Part shown: positions 1 to 8,204 of the stretch, piece after piece
How positions within the stretch are numbered: position 1 is the stretch's first letter
Layout: each line of letters opens with the position of its first letter
NCBI GenBank assembly: GCA_028281535.1
Contig: JANQJS010000037.1
Span: 1-64,000, forward strand
Source of the DNA: Sedimentisphaerales bacterium
GTDB lineage: Bacteria; Planctomycetota; Phycisphaerae; Sedimentisphaerales; SM23-30
Reading direction: 5' to 3'
Length of the DNA stretch: 64,000 nucleotides
Made by a program: the position numbers and the translations under genes
The notes under the pieces: model-generated
What the model saw: only the letters and a program-made list of their open reading frames with translations
What the model was told of the DNA's origin: nothing
Database searches by the model: none

Positions 1-624
1 CATTAGCATACTGAGATATTCGTCGAGAAGCGCATACGCAGGTAAAATAGTCATGGTTAACAGTAAAATTTTGGAACTATAAACAAATCGCGGTTCAGGA
101 CTCAGGGTTCGCCAGAATAATAATGTTAACGTAACATAAGCAGAGAATGTCAGGGCAAATTCGAATTGCTGCAGCCAGATCGGTAGTTCAAAAAAGAGTT
201 CCCCTTTGATGGGCCAATGGGTAATCACAAACATGACCATCCAATACCAGGCGAGCCAGTACCACCACTTTCGAATTTGCAGGATGATGAGTAAGGCAAA
301 GAGGCATCCTGCAACATCGCTAATCCAATCGGTGACACTGGCATGTCGTCCCACAAAAATTTGTAAGAACTCGTCAAAAAATGCATAGACAGAAATCAGC
401 AGTATTACTTTATAAACATTTGGTTTTCGCAGGTCTGGAATTTCCTGTCCATATCGGGCGACCCAAAATAGTACGGTAAGGATAAAATAAGCTGTGAAAT
501 GGAGTGTCACATCGCTGCCATAAATATGTAATGCTGGAGGCCTGGGTATGTGTGTCGAGATGAACATCGCTGGCCAATAGAGACCGAGCATGGTCCAGGA
601 TAATTTTTTTCGTAACGTTGCCAT
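1..624 (-). CDS. VanZ-family membrane protein, truncated by window edge
   Basis: Translating the minus strand from the ATG at 624 gives an open frame that runs off the window at base 1 (at least 208 residues). It carries the VanZ signature: GSDVTLHFTAYFIL near residue 40, then DEFLQIFVGRHASVTDW and DVAGCLFALL near residues 85-115. Several hydrophobic segments follow, and a second partial motif, AYALLDEYL, lies near the edge. VanZ-like proteins are integral membrane proteins of mostly unknown function; one member affects teicoplanin resistance. The start is supported by a promoter about 10 bases upstream, implying a very short leader. The C-terminus is not visible. Confidence 0.8.
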   Translation of the reverse strand, partial: MATLRKKLSWTMLGLYWPAMFISTHIPRPPALHIYGSDVTLHFTAYFILTVLFWVARYGQEIPDLRKPNVYKVILLISVYAFFDEFLQIFVGRHASVTDWISDVAGCLFALLIILQIRKWWYWLAWYWMVMFVITHWPIKGELFFELPIWLQQFEFALTFSAYVTLTLLFWRTLSPEPRFVYSSKILLLTMTILPAYALLDEYLSMLM

Positions 625-634
625 AAGTTTCGGT

Positions 635-664
635 AGTGTACCTGATGGTTGGGTTGGGGTGCAA
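635..664 (-). promoter_or_regulatory. Promoter of VanZ-family gene
   Basis: On the minus strand a TTGCAC -35 box (659-664) and a TACACT -10 box (635-640) are separated by 18 bases. The -10 box ends 10 bases before the ATG at 624, so the transcript should have only a few untranslated bases. Confidence 0.5.
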
Positions 665-707
665 TGAAAAGTTAACGCGTGGGGCATAGTCCCACCCACC
701 GCGCATA

Positions 708-741
708 CAAAAACACTCGAAAAGAGTCTCGAGTGTTTTTG
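708..741 (-). terminator. Terminator after the small basic peptide gene
   Basis: A 13-bp perfect inverted repeat (708-720 and 729-741, core ACACTCGA/TCGAGTGT) with an 8-base loop and flanking A and T runs. It sits 55 bases after the stop of the minus-strand 25-codon gene and before the VanZ promoter. The symmetrical A/T ends would allow it to work in either direction. Confidence 0.65.
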
Positions 742-795
742 TTGTGTATTGCAATTTGTAAACACCCAGCAAGGTTTATTTACAAATACTTGTGT

Positions 796-873
796 CTATT
801 TTTTATTGCGTACTTTCCAGCGAGCACGGCGTTTTTTTGAACCGACTTTGCGGCGTCTTCTTGGCTTTGGCAT
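796..873 (-). CDS. 25-residue very basic peptide, possible small ribosomal protein
   Basis: A short minus-strand frame starting with ATG at 873 and ending with TAG at 796. The product begins MPKPRRRRKVGSKKRRARWK and continues VRNKK; more than half the residues are Arg or Lys. It has all the parts of a real gene: a GGAG ribosome site 6 bases before the ATG, a good promoter at 924-952 and a strong terminator at 708-741. Size and composition resemble the smallest ribosomal proteins (bL36, bTHX, bL37, or the KRR region of bL32), but it matches none of them clearly by eye. Its role in ribosome assembly is inference. Confidence 0.7.
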   Translation of the reverse strand: MPKPRRRRKVGSKKRRARWKVRNKK

Positions 874-923
874 TAGTTACTCCAAATGCTTAGGTTGATT
901 CTCTCAAAATTAAGGAATTATTA

Positions 924-952
924 AGTCTACACTAAGATTTCACAGCTGGCAA
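924..952 (-). promoter_or_regulatory. Promoter of the small basic peptide gene
   Basis: Minus strand: TTGCCA -35 (947-952), 17-base spacer, TAGACT -10 (924-929). Predicted start near 917, giving a leader of about 45 bases with the GGAG site at 880-883. Confidence 0.5.
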
Positions 953-1158
953 GCATGTTTTATATTATTTGCAATCTATTTTATAGCAACCACTTAAGGC
1001 GACCACCTCTGGCGTCGAATTAGATTTTGATCATTTAAATGTTAAATAGTTGCTGATTTAGTCTGAATATATTTTGATAGCACTGGCTTAGCGGTTGGGT
1101 ATAATTTTGTTTTCAGTGTGTTAGATCAATATTAACCCCCCAGATGTGAGGAATATTT

Positions 1159-1458
1159 ATGTTAGTCCATGTTGTTTTATTCTGGTTGAAAGAAGAGTGC
1201 ACCGAAGCGGATCATGCCGAATTTAGAAAGTATCTGGATACCCTAAAAGAGATCGACCTAATGGAAGCTTGCTACACAGGTACGCCTGCCGATGTGCCAT
1301 CACGACCGATGATTGATACCAGTTATGATTTTGCTTTAACCTGTATCTTTAAATCAATTGAAGATCATAATACCTACCAACAACACCCCATCCATAGCGT
1401 ATTTCTGGAACACTGCGAAGATAAATGGGATAAAGTCTTAGTCTACGACCCCATGTAG
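1159..1458 (+). CDS. Dabb-family (stress-responsive alpha/beta barrel) protein
   Basis: A 99-residue product opening with MLVHVVLFWLKEE, the typical start of the Dabb domain, and containing DFALTCIFKSIEDHNTYQQH and a final strand before DKVLVYDP. Dabb proteins form dimeric ferredoxin-like barrels; some are plant stress proteins, and most bacterial members have no known reaction. A GAGG ribosome site precedes the ATG. It is monocistronic. The TAG stop is followed at once by TGA, the first bases of a structured repeat (1459-1535). Confidence 0.85.
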   Translation: MLVHVVLFWLKEECTEADHAEFRKYLDTLKEIDLMEACYTGTPADVPSRPMIDTSYDFALTCIFKSIEDHNTYQQHPIHSVFLEHCEDKWDKVLVYDPM

Positions 1459-1535
1459 TGACGTTCGTCACTTTAAGTACGCCGCGACCACATTCCGGGA
1501 ACCCGGCTCCGTTGTCGCCTGCTTGGTTGACGAGA
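1459..1535 (+). repeat. Stop-codon-proximal structured repeat, copy 1
   Basis: First of three related elements (others at 45761 and 55757). It starts with hairpin TGAC-GTTC-GTCA (1459-1470), then the shared block TACGCCGCGACCA, a variable part with CCGGG/CCCGG, and the shared TTGTCGCCTGCTTG ending in CGAGA. GCGAC (1484-1488) can pair with GTCGC (1514-1518). It lies directly after the stop of the Dabb gene, on the sense strand. Confidence 0.6.
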
Positions 1536-1595
1536 TACGTTTTAAAGTACTAAAAGCAACCAAGGTATAAATGGTTAATAATTCACCATCCCCAT

Positions 1596-1624
1596 TTCGC
1601 TTCGCGAACTGAGGCTGCCACGCG
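1596..1624 (+). repeat. Hairpin repeat with GCTGCCAC tail, copy 1
   Basis: Small hairpin TTCGC-TTC-GCGAA (1596-1608) followed by CTGAGGCTGCCACGCGG. The tail ACGAACTGAGGCTGCCAC, minus a base or two, recurs at about 31709-31726, and GCTGCCAC recurs inverted at 50772-50782. It sits between the Dabb gene and the shared terminator. Confidence 0.45.
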
Positions 1625-1651
1625 GTATTTAATAGTTTAGAGATTACAAAT

Positions 1652-1685
1652 AAAAAGTCAGGCGGATTTCTGCCTGGCTTTTTTT
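1652..1685. terminator. Bidirectional terminator overlapping a coding end
   Basis: Stem AAAAAGTCAGGC (1652-1663) with GCCTGGCTTTTT (1672-1683), one G-T pair, flanked by an A run on one side and a T run on the other. It can serve both the plus-strand Dabb gene and the minus-strand DUF362 operon. The stem contains the last codons and TGA stop (1658-1660) of the DUF362 gene. Confidence 0.75.
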
Positions 1686-2620
1686 CTTTGTATGAAAAAT
1701 TGTTTTATCGCGCTTTTGCAGATACGTGGTAGAGAGAATCGGATGGGCATGAGTTCGGCTGCTTGAAAATCGGTGCAGATGTAGGGATAAAAATCATCAC
1801 CAATAAATTCAATATGATCTTCGGGAGTATTCCACCCATGATGTTCAAGTCCTGTGCGAAGAATGGGAATGTTTTTGGGATCGAAGTTAATGAGTTTGGA
1901 ACAGGTGTATTCACAGGCAATCGGATTTTGGCCGGTGACAATCCAACCTAATTCTCTAGCATCACCATTGACTGGACCGTTGCCTTCCATAGCGACAATG
2001 CCATCGATGATATTTAGAATGGGTGCTAATGTGTGATAGATACTGATAAGAAGCGTTGAAAATTCAATGTCACAATGGCCCTTCTTGAAATGCCAGACGG
2101 GTTTTTCTTTGCCAGCTACGCAACCAAACATGTTTTTAATCGCAAAGGTAGCAGTCATTTGACGGTGCGTTTTAAATTTTGGCAGGTTGATGATTTTATC
2201 AGCATCTAATGCAACGGTACTAATGCCTACGGATAACCCAGAAGGCTGAACGATACACTTTCTAGGTTGGTCAAGTTGTTTAACGGGAACGCCTAGTTTT
2301 TTTAACGGCTCATCCAATTCTAGTTTTTTAATGCAATCAAAGACATTTCCCCAGGCAGGTGAATCGCCTATGAAAGGCTTGGCGCCATGGTCTTTAAGCA
2401 ATCGTGCAACGGCAAGAATGAATGCTGGATCCGTGAGTGCACCCGTTTCTCTTGGCCTTGGGGAAACGAAGTTTGGTTTTAGTAGGACGGTATCTCCAGG
2501 TGAGATAAATGTTTTGAGGCCGCCGAGAAGATTGAATGAATTTTCGAGTGCAGAATCGAGGGTAGATTCTTCGTAGTTATTACAGTGGATGGTAGCTACT
2601 TTTGATTTATCTGAAATCAT
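1658..2620 (-). CDS. DUF362 domain-containing protein
   Basis: A 320-residue product with the DUF362 hallmarks: GDTVLLKPNFVSPRPRETG near residue 45, the central block INLPKFKTHRQMTATFAIKN near residues 143-162 followed by MFG, and DGIVAMEGNGPVNG near residues 207-220. Family members are often fused to ferredoxin domains; no 4Fe-4S cysteine cluster is seen here, so this is the bare domain. No reaction is established. It is the last gene of the trhO operon, 12 bases after the preceding small gene, and its 3' end is folded into the terminator. Confidence 0.85.
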   Translation of the reverse strand: MISDKSKVATIHCNNYEESTLDSALENSFNLLGGLKTFISPGDTVLLKPNFVSPRPRETGALTDPAFILAVARLLKDHGAKPFIGDSPAWGNVFDCIKKLELDEPLKKLGVPVKQLDQPRKCIVQPSGLSVGISTVALDADKIINLPKFKTHRQMTATFAIKNMFGCVAGKEKPVWHFKKGHCDIEFSTLLISIYHTLAPILNIIDGIVAMEGNGPVNGDARELGWIVTGQNPIACEYTCSKLINFDPKNIPILRTGLEHHGWNTPEDHIEFIGDDFYPYICTDFQAAELMPIRFSLPRICKSAIKQFFIQRKKARQKSA

Positions 2621-2632
2621 AAATTATCCATT

Positions 2633-2962
2633 TTACTGCTCTAGCTTTTTTTGGTCTTCAGTATATTTTCTACGGGTTTCAATGCGTAAAAGTTCGCGGT
2701 CGAAAATGGCCTGGGTAAGTGCGTGAGCGATATTTTGAACACCGGATAGGTTCATAGCCTCGTCGAATTTTCTCTCGGAGATGTCTAATCGATACATAGC
2801 AGACAATAATTTTTCCATGTTGTATTTGAGGAGATATTCAACGCGCTCTTTGAGGCAGTTAAATAAATCGTCGCTGGTTAATAGCGGATTGAATTCATTG
2901 GTGTCCAACTGCCAGGTTTTGGCAAGTTCGGTTTGCAGTTGATTGAACTGCTCGGTATCCAT
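2633..2962 (-). CDS. Hypothetical small helical protein
   Basis: A 109-residue product with no motif I recognise. It looks mostly alpha-helical and charged (CLKERVEYLLKYNMEKLLSA, SERKFDEAMN, RIETRRKYTEDQKKLEQ), with no signal peptide or membrane segment. The ATG comes one base after the stop of the glycosyltransferase gene, and GAGAGG at the end of that gene serves as its ribosome site, so the two are probably translationally coupled. It may be a cytosolic adaptor; no function is claimed. Confidence 0.7.
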   Translation of the reverse strand: MDTEQFNQLQTELAKTWQLDTNEFNPLLTSDDLFNCLKERVEYLLKYNMEKLLSAMYRLDISERKFDEAMNLSGVQNIAHALTQAIFDRELLRIETRRKYTEDQKKLEQ

Positions 2963-2963
2963 G

Positions 2964-4247
2964 TTATCCTCTCGGATCGTTTAGTAGCAGATTAATTAAT
3001 TTACGCTGCAAAACGGAATAGGAATAATAGCGAGTCGCCAATTCGTAATTGGTTCGAATCATGTCTTCTCGCAAGGATTCATTGGAGAGCACTTCCTTGG
3101 TTTCTTCAATGACTTCAGGCGTGATATAGCCTTCTTTCATTTCAATGGCTTTGAATCCTTTAGGTTTGATATCAAGAGCATAGATGCGGTAATTATTAAT
3201 GACGATCGGTTTTTGATAATAAACCGCTTCCAAAAAAGCATTACCAAAACCTTCAATTTCTGATGGATAGGTAACGAGATCGCATTCATGATAGAGATCG
3301 TAGAGGGTATAAACTTTTTTACCATCCTCCGTGGTGCCGCGATGCTCTGCAACGCGATCTGAAACAAACAGAACATTGACATCTAACAACTGGGCAAATT
3401 CGTGAATACGTTTTTCGTAACCGCTTCCTTCATCTCCGGAGGCATGTGAAATCACTAGACGTGCTTTTTTACCTAGACGACGCACTAATTCGATGGCATG
3501 TTCAATCCCCTTACGCTTGATCACGCGCGTTGGCTGAAGAACAAATAATTCATCTTCTTGAAGGCCTAAACTTTCGCGAACATCGCTGGAATAATCATCA
3601 TGGTTTTCTGGTGGGTTTTCAAAGTCCATGACGTTCGGAATAATCGTCGCTGAACATCCTGTTCGAAGGCTCAATTGATTGGCCGCGGATGAATTAATGA
3701 CCACATGATGAATCGATGGCAAGTTGGGTGGAAAGGCCATATTCAAAAATGGCCAAACGGCATTGACCAAAAATCGTTGTCGTTCCCAGAAAAAATCATG
3801 GTGATGAGCAATCGTCGGTATTCCCGTTTCCGCAATGACCTCGGTAATCGCCATGCCCAATGGAATGTTCATGGGAATCGTGATGGCATTTTGCGGATTG
3901 AGCATATCAATTTCATACTTATGCATAAACTTATAGATATCCTCTTTGAGCTTATCTTTTAATGCATGAATACGATCAGGCACAGAGGAATGTGCGGTTA
4001 CACCAAAGCAATCACTATAAATATCCATCACTTCCGGATGAGTAAAGTGAGCATGTTCTGATAGGAAACTGACATCTTCAGGACGATCCAATTCGCCAGC
4101 CATGTAATAACATTTGAGTCCGAGATTTTCTAAAACGTGCGCCCACTTGGCGGTTTCAAGTGAGACACCATCGGTGCCAGCCAGGCGGGTTGAAATGATA
4201 CCAACTCGTTTAATATTTTGGTCGAGGATTTTTGTGCCGTAAATCAT
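2964..4247 (-). CDS. Glycosyltransferase family 4-like protein
   Basis: A 427-residue protein with the two Rossmann-like halves of GT-B enzymes. The N-terminal half begins RVGIISTRLAGTDGVSLETAKWA, a donor/acceptor loop start, with AHHHDFFWERQRF midway. The C-terminal half has LQPTRVIKRKGIEHAIELV and the GT4 signature YPSEIEGFGNAFLEAVYYQKPIV with the nucleotide-sugar-binding EGFGNAFLE. The start is the ATG at 4247, overlapping the trhO stop by four bases (ATGA); a longer frame upstream only reads trhO out of frame. The sugar substrate cannot be told. No membrane segment is visible. Confidence 0.85.
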   Translation of the reverse strand: MIYGTKILDQNIKRVGIISTRLAGTDGVSLETAKWAHVLENLGLKCYYMAGELDRPEDVSFLSEHAHFTHPEVMDIYSDCFGVTAHSSVPDRIHALKDKLKEDIYKFMHKYEIDMLNPQNAITIPMNIPLGMAITEVIAETGIPTIAHHHDFFWERQRFLVNAVWPFLNMAFPPNLPSIHHVVINSSAANQLSLRTGCSATIIPNVMDFENPPENHDDYSSDVRESLGLQEDELFVLQPTRVIKRKGIEHAIELVRRLGKKARLVISHASGDEGSGYEKRIHEFAQLLDVNVLFVSDRVAEHRGTTEDGKKVYTLYDLYHECDLVTYPSEIEGFGNAFLEAVYYQKPIVINNYRIYALDIKPKGFKAIEMKEGYITPEVIEETKEVLSNESLREDMIRTNYELATRYYSYSVLQRKLINLLLNDPRG

Positions 4248-5059
4248 GTGTAACGTTGCCACCAGTAAGTAAGGTTTCTTTGACAATGCGGGCACGCATC
4301 GTACTGCTCTTCTAAGACCTCCTGGCAATAACAACAGATCCAGGTATAGGTCGGATTCAAATCGGCATCAACCCCAATACGATGATCGAAAACAAAACAA
4401 TCACCATGCCAGTTTTCTTTTTTATTTTTAGTTTCTTCGAAGTACTTTAATATACCGCCATGCAGCTGGAAAACTTTAAAGCCTTGCTGCTTGTAATAGG
4501 CACTGGCTTTTTCGCAGCGAATGCCACCTGTGCAATACATGGCAACTTTGGGTGTCTTTTCAGGATCGAGATTTTTCTCAGTCCACTTGGGCAATTCACT
4601 AAACTTTTCGATTTCAGGATTCACTGCATGCTTGAACGCTCCCATACGCACTTCGAAATCGTTTCGTGTATCGAGTACTAATACTTCCGGATCTTCGAGA
4701 AGTTCATCCCATTCTTGAGAATTTACATAAGTATCATCCAAATCACTTCGGTCCAGATTATCTATTCGGCTATTGACGATTTCGGGCTTGAGCCGAACGG
4801 TTAGACGTTTGAATGGAATACGATCACATGGACTTTCTTTGACCTGCATATCAGAAAATCGTTGGTCAGACCTGAGCCATTTGTAGAGATCGTCGATGCC
4901 CTCACGGCTGCCGGCAACAGTGGCATTGATGCCTTCTGAGGCTAGCAGGATCGCTCCACCGAGTTTCAGGCGGCGACCTTCTGTGCGAAGGGATTCGCGA
5001 ATGTCCTCGAAATCGGGCAAATCGACAAAATGGTAAAAGGTGCTAACAACGTATTTCAT
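4244..5059 (-). CDS. trhO: tRNA uridine(34) hydroxylase TrhO (rhodanese-type)
   Basis: A 271-residue member of the TrhO/YceA family, which hydroxylates the wobble uridine of tRNAs to ho5U using prephenate-derived chemistry. The N-terminal acylphosphatase-like domain holds GAILLASEGINATVAGS. The rhodanese domain follows, with VLDTRNDFEVRMGAF and the active loop MYCTGGIRCEKASAY whose Cys is the expected catalytic residue. The C-terminal CCYC...CPHC pairs form a probable zinc site. It heads an operon with the glycosyltransferase, the helical protein and DUF362, from its own promoter at 5099-5127. Confidence 0.92.
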   Translation of the reverse strand: MKYVVSTFYHFVDLPDFEDIRESLRTEGRRLKLGGAILLASEGINATVAGSREGIDDLYKWLRSDQRFSDMQVKESPCDRIPFKRLTVRLKPEIVNSRIDNLDRSDLDDTYVNSQEWDELLEDPEVLVLDTRNDFEVRMGAFKHAVNPEIEKFSELPKWTEKNLDPEKTPKVAMYCTGGIRCEKASAYYKQQGFKVFQLHGGILKYFEETKNKKENWHGDCFVFDHRIGVDADLNPTYTWICCYCQEVLEEQYDACPHCQRNLTYWWQRYT

Positions 5060-5098
5060 ACTATCACGTTTCCAGGGTTATTCTAAATTTAGTAGGGT

Positions 5099-5127
5099 AT
5101 TTTATCTCATGGATTTGTGGCGGTCAA
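5099..5127 (-). promoter_or_regulatory. Promoter of the trhO operon
   Basis: Minus strand: TTGACC -35 (5122-5127), 17-base spacer, TAAAAT -10 (5099-5104), in the 79-base gap between metF and trhO. Predicted start near 5092. Confidence 0.6.
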
Positions 5128-5138
5128 CGATGCAAAAA

Positions 5139-6041
5139 TCAAGATTCTGGGAAAAAACCATGGCTTCTCAGACCATCGGTAATGGCCTTGGAGGCGAGCC
5201 ATTTATTGAGCGTATAGAGATGGATCCCGGCGATCCCATTTTTCATAAGATCGAGACATTGATCCAAGGCATACTGGATGCCTTTTTCGATCACATCTCC
5301 TTCGCCGGCAGAGCTGAGACAATCGATCAGTTTCTGCGGAATCGTGCAACCACACATTTGTTTGAATCGGTCGAGCTGTTTGAGATTACTCACTGGCATA
5401 ATGCCTGCAACTAGTGGCATAGTCACACCTGCCTGAATTGCTTTATCACGAAAACGGTAGAAATCATCGTTATCAAAAAAAAGCTGGGTCACACCAAAAT
5501 CGGCGCCATTGTCTTGTTTAAGCTTGAGGTATTCAATGTCCTGATCGACATGATCAGATTCCAAATGCTTTTCAGGATAGCAGGCACATCCGATGGTAAA
5601 ATCAAAATTTTCTTTGATGAATTTGATCAGATCGCTGCCATGAGCAAACCCATCAGGGTGCGGCTTGAAATTCGTTTCACCTTGAGGTGGATCACCACGA
5701 AGTGCCATGATGGCTTTGACATTCTGCTGTTTCATGAGAGAAAGAATTTCTTTAAGTTCATCTTGCGAATGCCCTACACAGGTCAAGTGAGCCATCGTTT
5801 CAATGCCTAATTCATTTTGAATACGGCCAACTAGAGATACCGTTTTTTCGCGAGTGCTGCCACCGGCTCCATAGGTCACCGAGACAAAATCGAGATTGAG
5901 ATTCGTCACTTCGCCCAAGGTACTATAGAGTCCAGCCCACCCCTGGGAGGATTTGGGAGGGAAAAATTCAAACGAAATCGTTGGCTGCTTTGTTTGAAGT
6001 TTCTCAAATGAACGTTTTTCGCTATTGGTTATTTGATCCAT
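5139..6041 (-). CDS. metF: Methylenetetrahydrofolate reductase
   Basis: A 300-residue protein that reduces 5,10-methylene-THF to 5-methyl-THF for methionine synthesis. It shows ISFEFFPPKS at the start of the TIM barrel, SVTYGAGGSTR, HLTCVGHS, ALRGDPPQG (flavin and folate contacts) and the C-terminal GIHLYTLNKW. Length matches bacterial MetF. A TATAAT box on the minus strand (6083-6088) lies 41 bases upstream, with no clear -35 box or strong ribosome site. No SAM riboswitch fold is recognisable in the short leader. Confidence 0.95.
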   Translation of the reverse strand: MDQITNSEKRSFEKLQTKQPTISFEFFPPKSSQGWAGLYSTLGEVTNLNLDFVSVTYGAGGSTREKTVSLVGRIQNELGIETMAHLTCVGHSQDELKEILSLMKQQNVKAIMALRGDPPQGETNFKPHPDGFAHGSDLIKFIKENFDFTIGCACYPEKHLESDHVDQDIEYLKLKQDNGADFGVTQLFFDNDDFYRFRDKAIQAGVTMPLVAGIMPVSNLKQLDRFKQMCGCTIPQKLIDCLSSAGEGDVIEKGIQYALDQCLDLMKNGIAGIHLYTLNKWLASKAITDGLRSHGFFPES

Positions 6042-6180
6042 AGTTAGACAATTATCGCATTAAATTATTGAGTTAAAATTCTATTATACCAAATGGAGCT
6101 GGGGATTACCAGAAATGAACCTTTATTCAGTCATATCGTAACAAAGGTGTGATCTGGGGTTATCGTTGACTCCAGGAATT

Positions 6181-6218
6181 CGGCCAGCGCGCTGCGGGGC
6201 TTCGCTGGCCGTTTTTTT
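6181..6218 (+). terminator. Strong hairpin with plus-strand T run
   Basis: CGGCCAGCG (6181-6189) pairs with CGCTGGCCG (6203-6211), followed on the plus strand by seven T. The polarity is odd: the flanking genes (rpe, metF) are both on the minus strand, where no T run follows the stem. It may terminate a short plus-strand transcript from 6090-6180, block antisense transcription, or simply protect the rpe 3' end. Confidence 0.55.
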
Positions 6219-6891
6219 ATGTCAAAACGGCGGCTGCTTTTTGGATATCCTGAACCGCTTTAGCAGGCTCTTTTTGGGCAAATACCGCACTTCCGGCCAC
6301 AAGGGTATCAGCACCCGCGGCAACAATTTTTGGAGCAGTATCGCAATCAATACCTCCATCGACTTCCAATCTTTGGTCTGGTCGAAGCATTTTCTTGAGC
6401 TGCTGGCAACGCTCGACACTTTCCGGAATAAAGCTTTGGCCACCAAAACCTGGTTCGACCGTCATCAATAAAACCATATCAACATCGGCAATAACCGATT
6501 CTAAAGATTCGACAGGTGTTTTTGGCTTGATGGAAATTCCCACGCTCACACCGAGATCCCGAATGACTTTGATCACTTCAGCCGGATCACTAACCGCTTC
6601 CAAGTGGAAGGTGATATTATCACTACCTGCTTTGACAAATTCATCGGCATATTTAGCTGGCTCTGAAATCATCAAATGGGTATCGAAAAAGAGCTTACTA
6701 TGTGGACGAATTTTTTTGATGACTACAGGACCAAAGGAAATATTGGGTACAAAATGGCCATCCATCACATCAATATGTAAAATATTAACGCAAGACTCGA
6801 TCTGAGAGATATGCTCACTGAGTGACGAAAAATCGGCACTCAAAATGGATGGAGCAACTTCTACGGTTCCTGTGGGTGGCAACTTTTTCAT
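6217..6891 (-). CDS. rpe: Ribulose-phosphate 3-epimerase
   Basis: A 224-residue TIM-barrel enzyme interconverting ribulose-5-phosphate and xylulose-5-phosphate. Visible signatures: APSILSADF, HIDVMDGHFVPN (metal His and catalytic Asp), TVEPGFGGQ and LEVDGGI with the second catalytic Asp, then ADTLVAGSAVF. It follows pgk on the same strand but is separated by a good terminator, so it probably has its own promoter; I see no convincing -35 box. With xylA (48.6 kb) it serves pentose metabolism. Confidence 0.95.
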   Translation of the reverse strand: MKKLPPTGTVEVAPSILSADFSSLSEHISQIESCVNILHIDVMDGHFVPNISFGPVVIKKIRPHSKLFFDTHLMISEPAKYADEFVKAGSDNITFHLEAVSDPAEVIKVIRDLGVSVGISIKPKTPVESLESVIADVDMVLLMTVEPGFGGQSFIPESVERCQQLKKMLRPDQRLEVDGGIDCDTAPKIVAAGADTLVAGSAVFAQKEPAKAVQDIQKAAAVLT

Positions 6892-6923
6892 AAGTTCAAA
6901 TATTGTAATAAGATAGTATCTAA

Positions 6924-6964
6924 TAAAAAACGGCCATCACAGTAAAATTACGGTAATGGCCGTT
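6924..6964 (-). terminator. Terminator after pgk
   Basis: Minus strand: CGGCCAT (6931-6937) with ATGGCCG (6956-6962), an AT-rich inner region that can extend the stem, and a T run (6924-6930). It lies 27 bases after the pgk stop. Confidence 0.8.
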
Positions 6965-6990
6965 GAAGATCTGTGATTTAGGTCACTCTT

Positions 6991-8190
6991 TTACTTATCG
7001 TCTAAAATGTTGACGCAGGCAAAATCTTTTCCTTCAAGAAATTCCAGAGAGGCTCCGCCACCCGTTGAAACGTGGCTCATTTTTTCGCCCAGTCCCATAA
7101 GTTCGACTGCCGCGGCACTATCACCACCACCTATGATGCTGATCGCACCATTATCTGTGGCATCTGAAATGGCCTGAGCGACTGCTTTGGTACCGACATC
7201 AAATGGTTCCATTTCAAAAACACCCATTGGGCCATTCCAAACGATGGTCTTGGCGTCGGTGATTTTTTCAGTGAACAATTCGACGGTTTCTGGACCAATG
7301 TCGAGTCCTTCCATATCCTCAGGGATATTGCCAGAATTGACCTGATTTTCCGCGTGAGCTTTGAATTCTGCAGCGATGACATTATCTACCGGCAATACAA
7401 GATCACAGCCCTCCGATTGAGCTTTGCTTAATAAGCTAGAGGCCACTTCGAGTTTATCGTTTTCGCAAATACTCTTCCCGACTTCGTAGCCTTGGGCTTT
7501 GAAGAAAGTATATGCCATGCCGCCACCGATGAGAATGCGATCAACTTTGGGGATCAAATTTTCGATGACGGTAATTTTATCGCTAACCTTGGCACCACCA
7601 AGAATTGCAACGAAAGGACGTTGCGGTTCGCTGAGTGCTTCGCCGAGGTATTTAAGTTCTTTTTCGACCAGGAATCCACAAACACGGTTTCCTTCGCCCA
7701 TCGCAGAAGGCACGCCATACATAGAAGCATGTTCGCGGTGTGTGGTTCCAAATGCATCGTTGACAAAGACGTCTGCCAAGCTGGCTAAAGCTTTTGCAAA
7801 TTCAGGTTCGTTTTTGGTTTCACCGGCGTGAAAGCGAACGTTTTCCAGGACGATAACTTGCCCATCTGTTAAACCGTCAACCATTGCCTGTACTTCAGGG
7901 CCAATGCAATCAGGTGCTAATTGAACATCCTGACCTAGCAATTCACCCAAGCGTTTGGCAGCAGGCGCTAGAGAAAACTTTTCATTTCTTTCGCCTTTAG
8001 GACGACCTAAGTGAGACGCCAAGATAATACGGCCACCTTTTTCGATCGCGGTTTTAATGGTAGGCAAAGCCATTTGAATACGACGGTCGTTGGTGATGTT
8101 TCCGCTATCATCTAAAGGAACATTGAAATCGACACGGATAAATACTTTTTTGCCTTTAACGTCAATATCAGCAATTGTTTTTTTTGCCAT
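6991..8190 (-). CDS. pgk: Phosphoglycerate kinase
   Basis: A 399-residue glycolytic kinase making ATP from 1,3-bisphosphoglycerate. Motifs: [13 protein letters not shown] near residue 13, ASHLGRPKG near 60, [11 protein letters not shown] near 117, [10 protein letters not shown] near 149, [12 protein letters not shown] near 196, and the nucleotide loop NGPMGVFE and [11 protein letters not shown] near the C-terminus. Full length. It is 78 bases downstream of gap, but a terminator-like hairpin lies between them, so expression from the gap promoter must pass that signal or use a processed transcript. Confidence 0.97.
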   Translation of the reverse strand: MAKKTIADIDVKGKKVFIRVDFNVPLDDSGNITNDRRIQMALPTIKTAIEKGGRIILASHLGRPKGERNEKFSLAPAAKRLGELLGQDVQLAPDCIGPEVQAMVDGLTDGQVIVLENVRFHAGETKNEPEFAKALASLADVFVNDAFGTTHREHASMYGVPSAMGEGNRVCGFLVEKELKYLGEALSEPQRPFVAILGGAKVSDKITVIENLIPKVDRILIGGGMAYTFFKAQGYEVGKSICENDKLEVASSLLSKAQSEGCDLVLPVDNVIAAEFKAHAENQVNSGNIPEDMEGLDIGPETVELFTEKITDAKTIVWNGPMGVFEMEPFDVGTKAVAQAISDATDNGAISIIGGGDSAAAVELMGLGEKMSHVSTGGGASLEFLEGKDFACVNILDDK

Positions 8191-8204
8191 GCTAAATTAC
8201 CTTT

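Noticed and set aside
206-388. Plus-strand frame of 60 codons
   Set aside because: Antisense to the VanZ coding region, without a ribosome site or known domain.
410-772. Minus-strand frame of 120 codons
   Set aside because: It overlaps the VanZ-family gene in another frame, runs through the terminator and promoter, and encodes no recognisable domain. The VanZ frame is better supported.
2964-4334. Longer glycosyltransferase starting at 4334
   Set aside because: The added 29 residues read the end of trhO in another frame; the ATG at 4247 with ATGA overlap fits the operon better.
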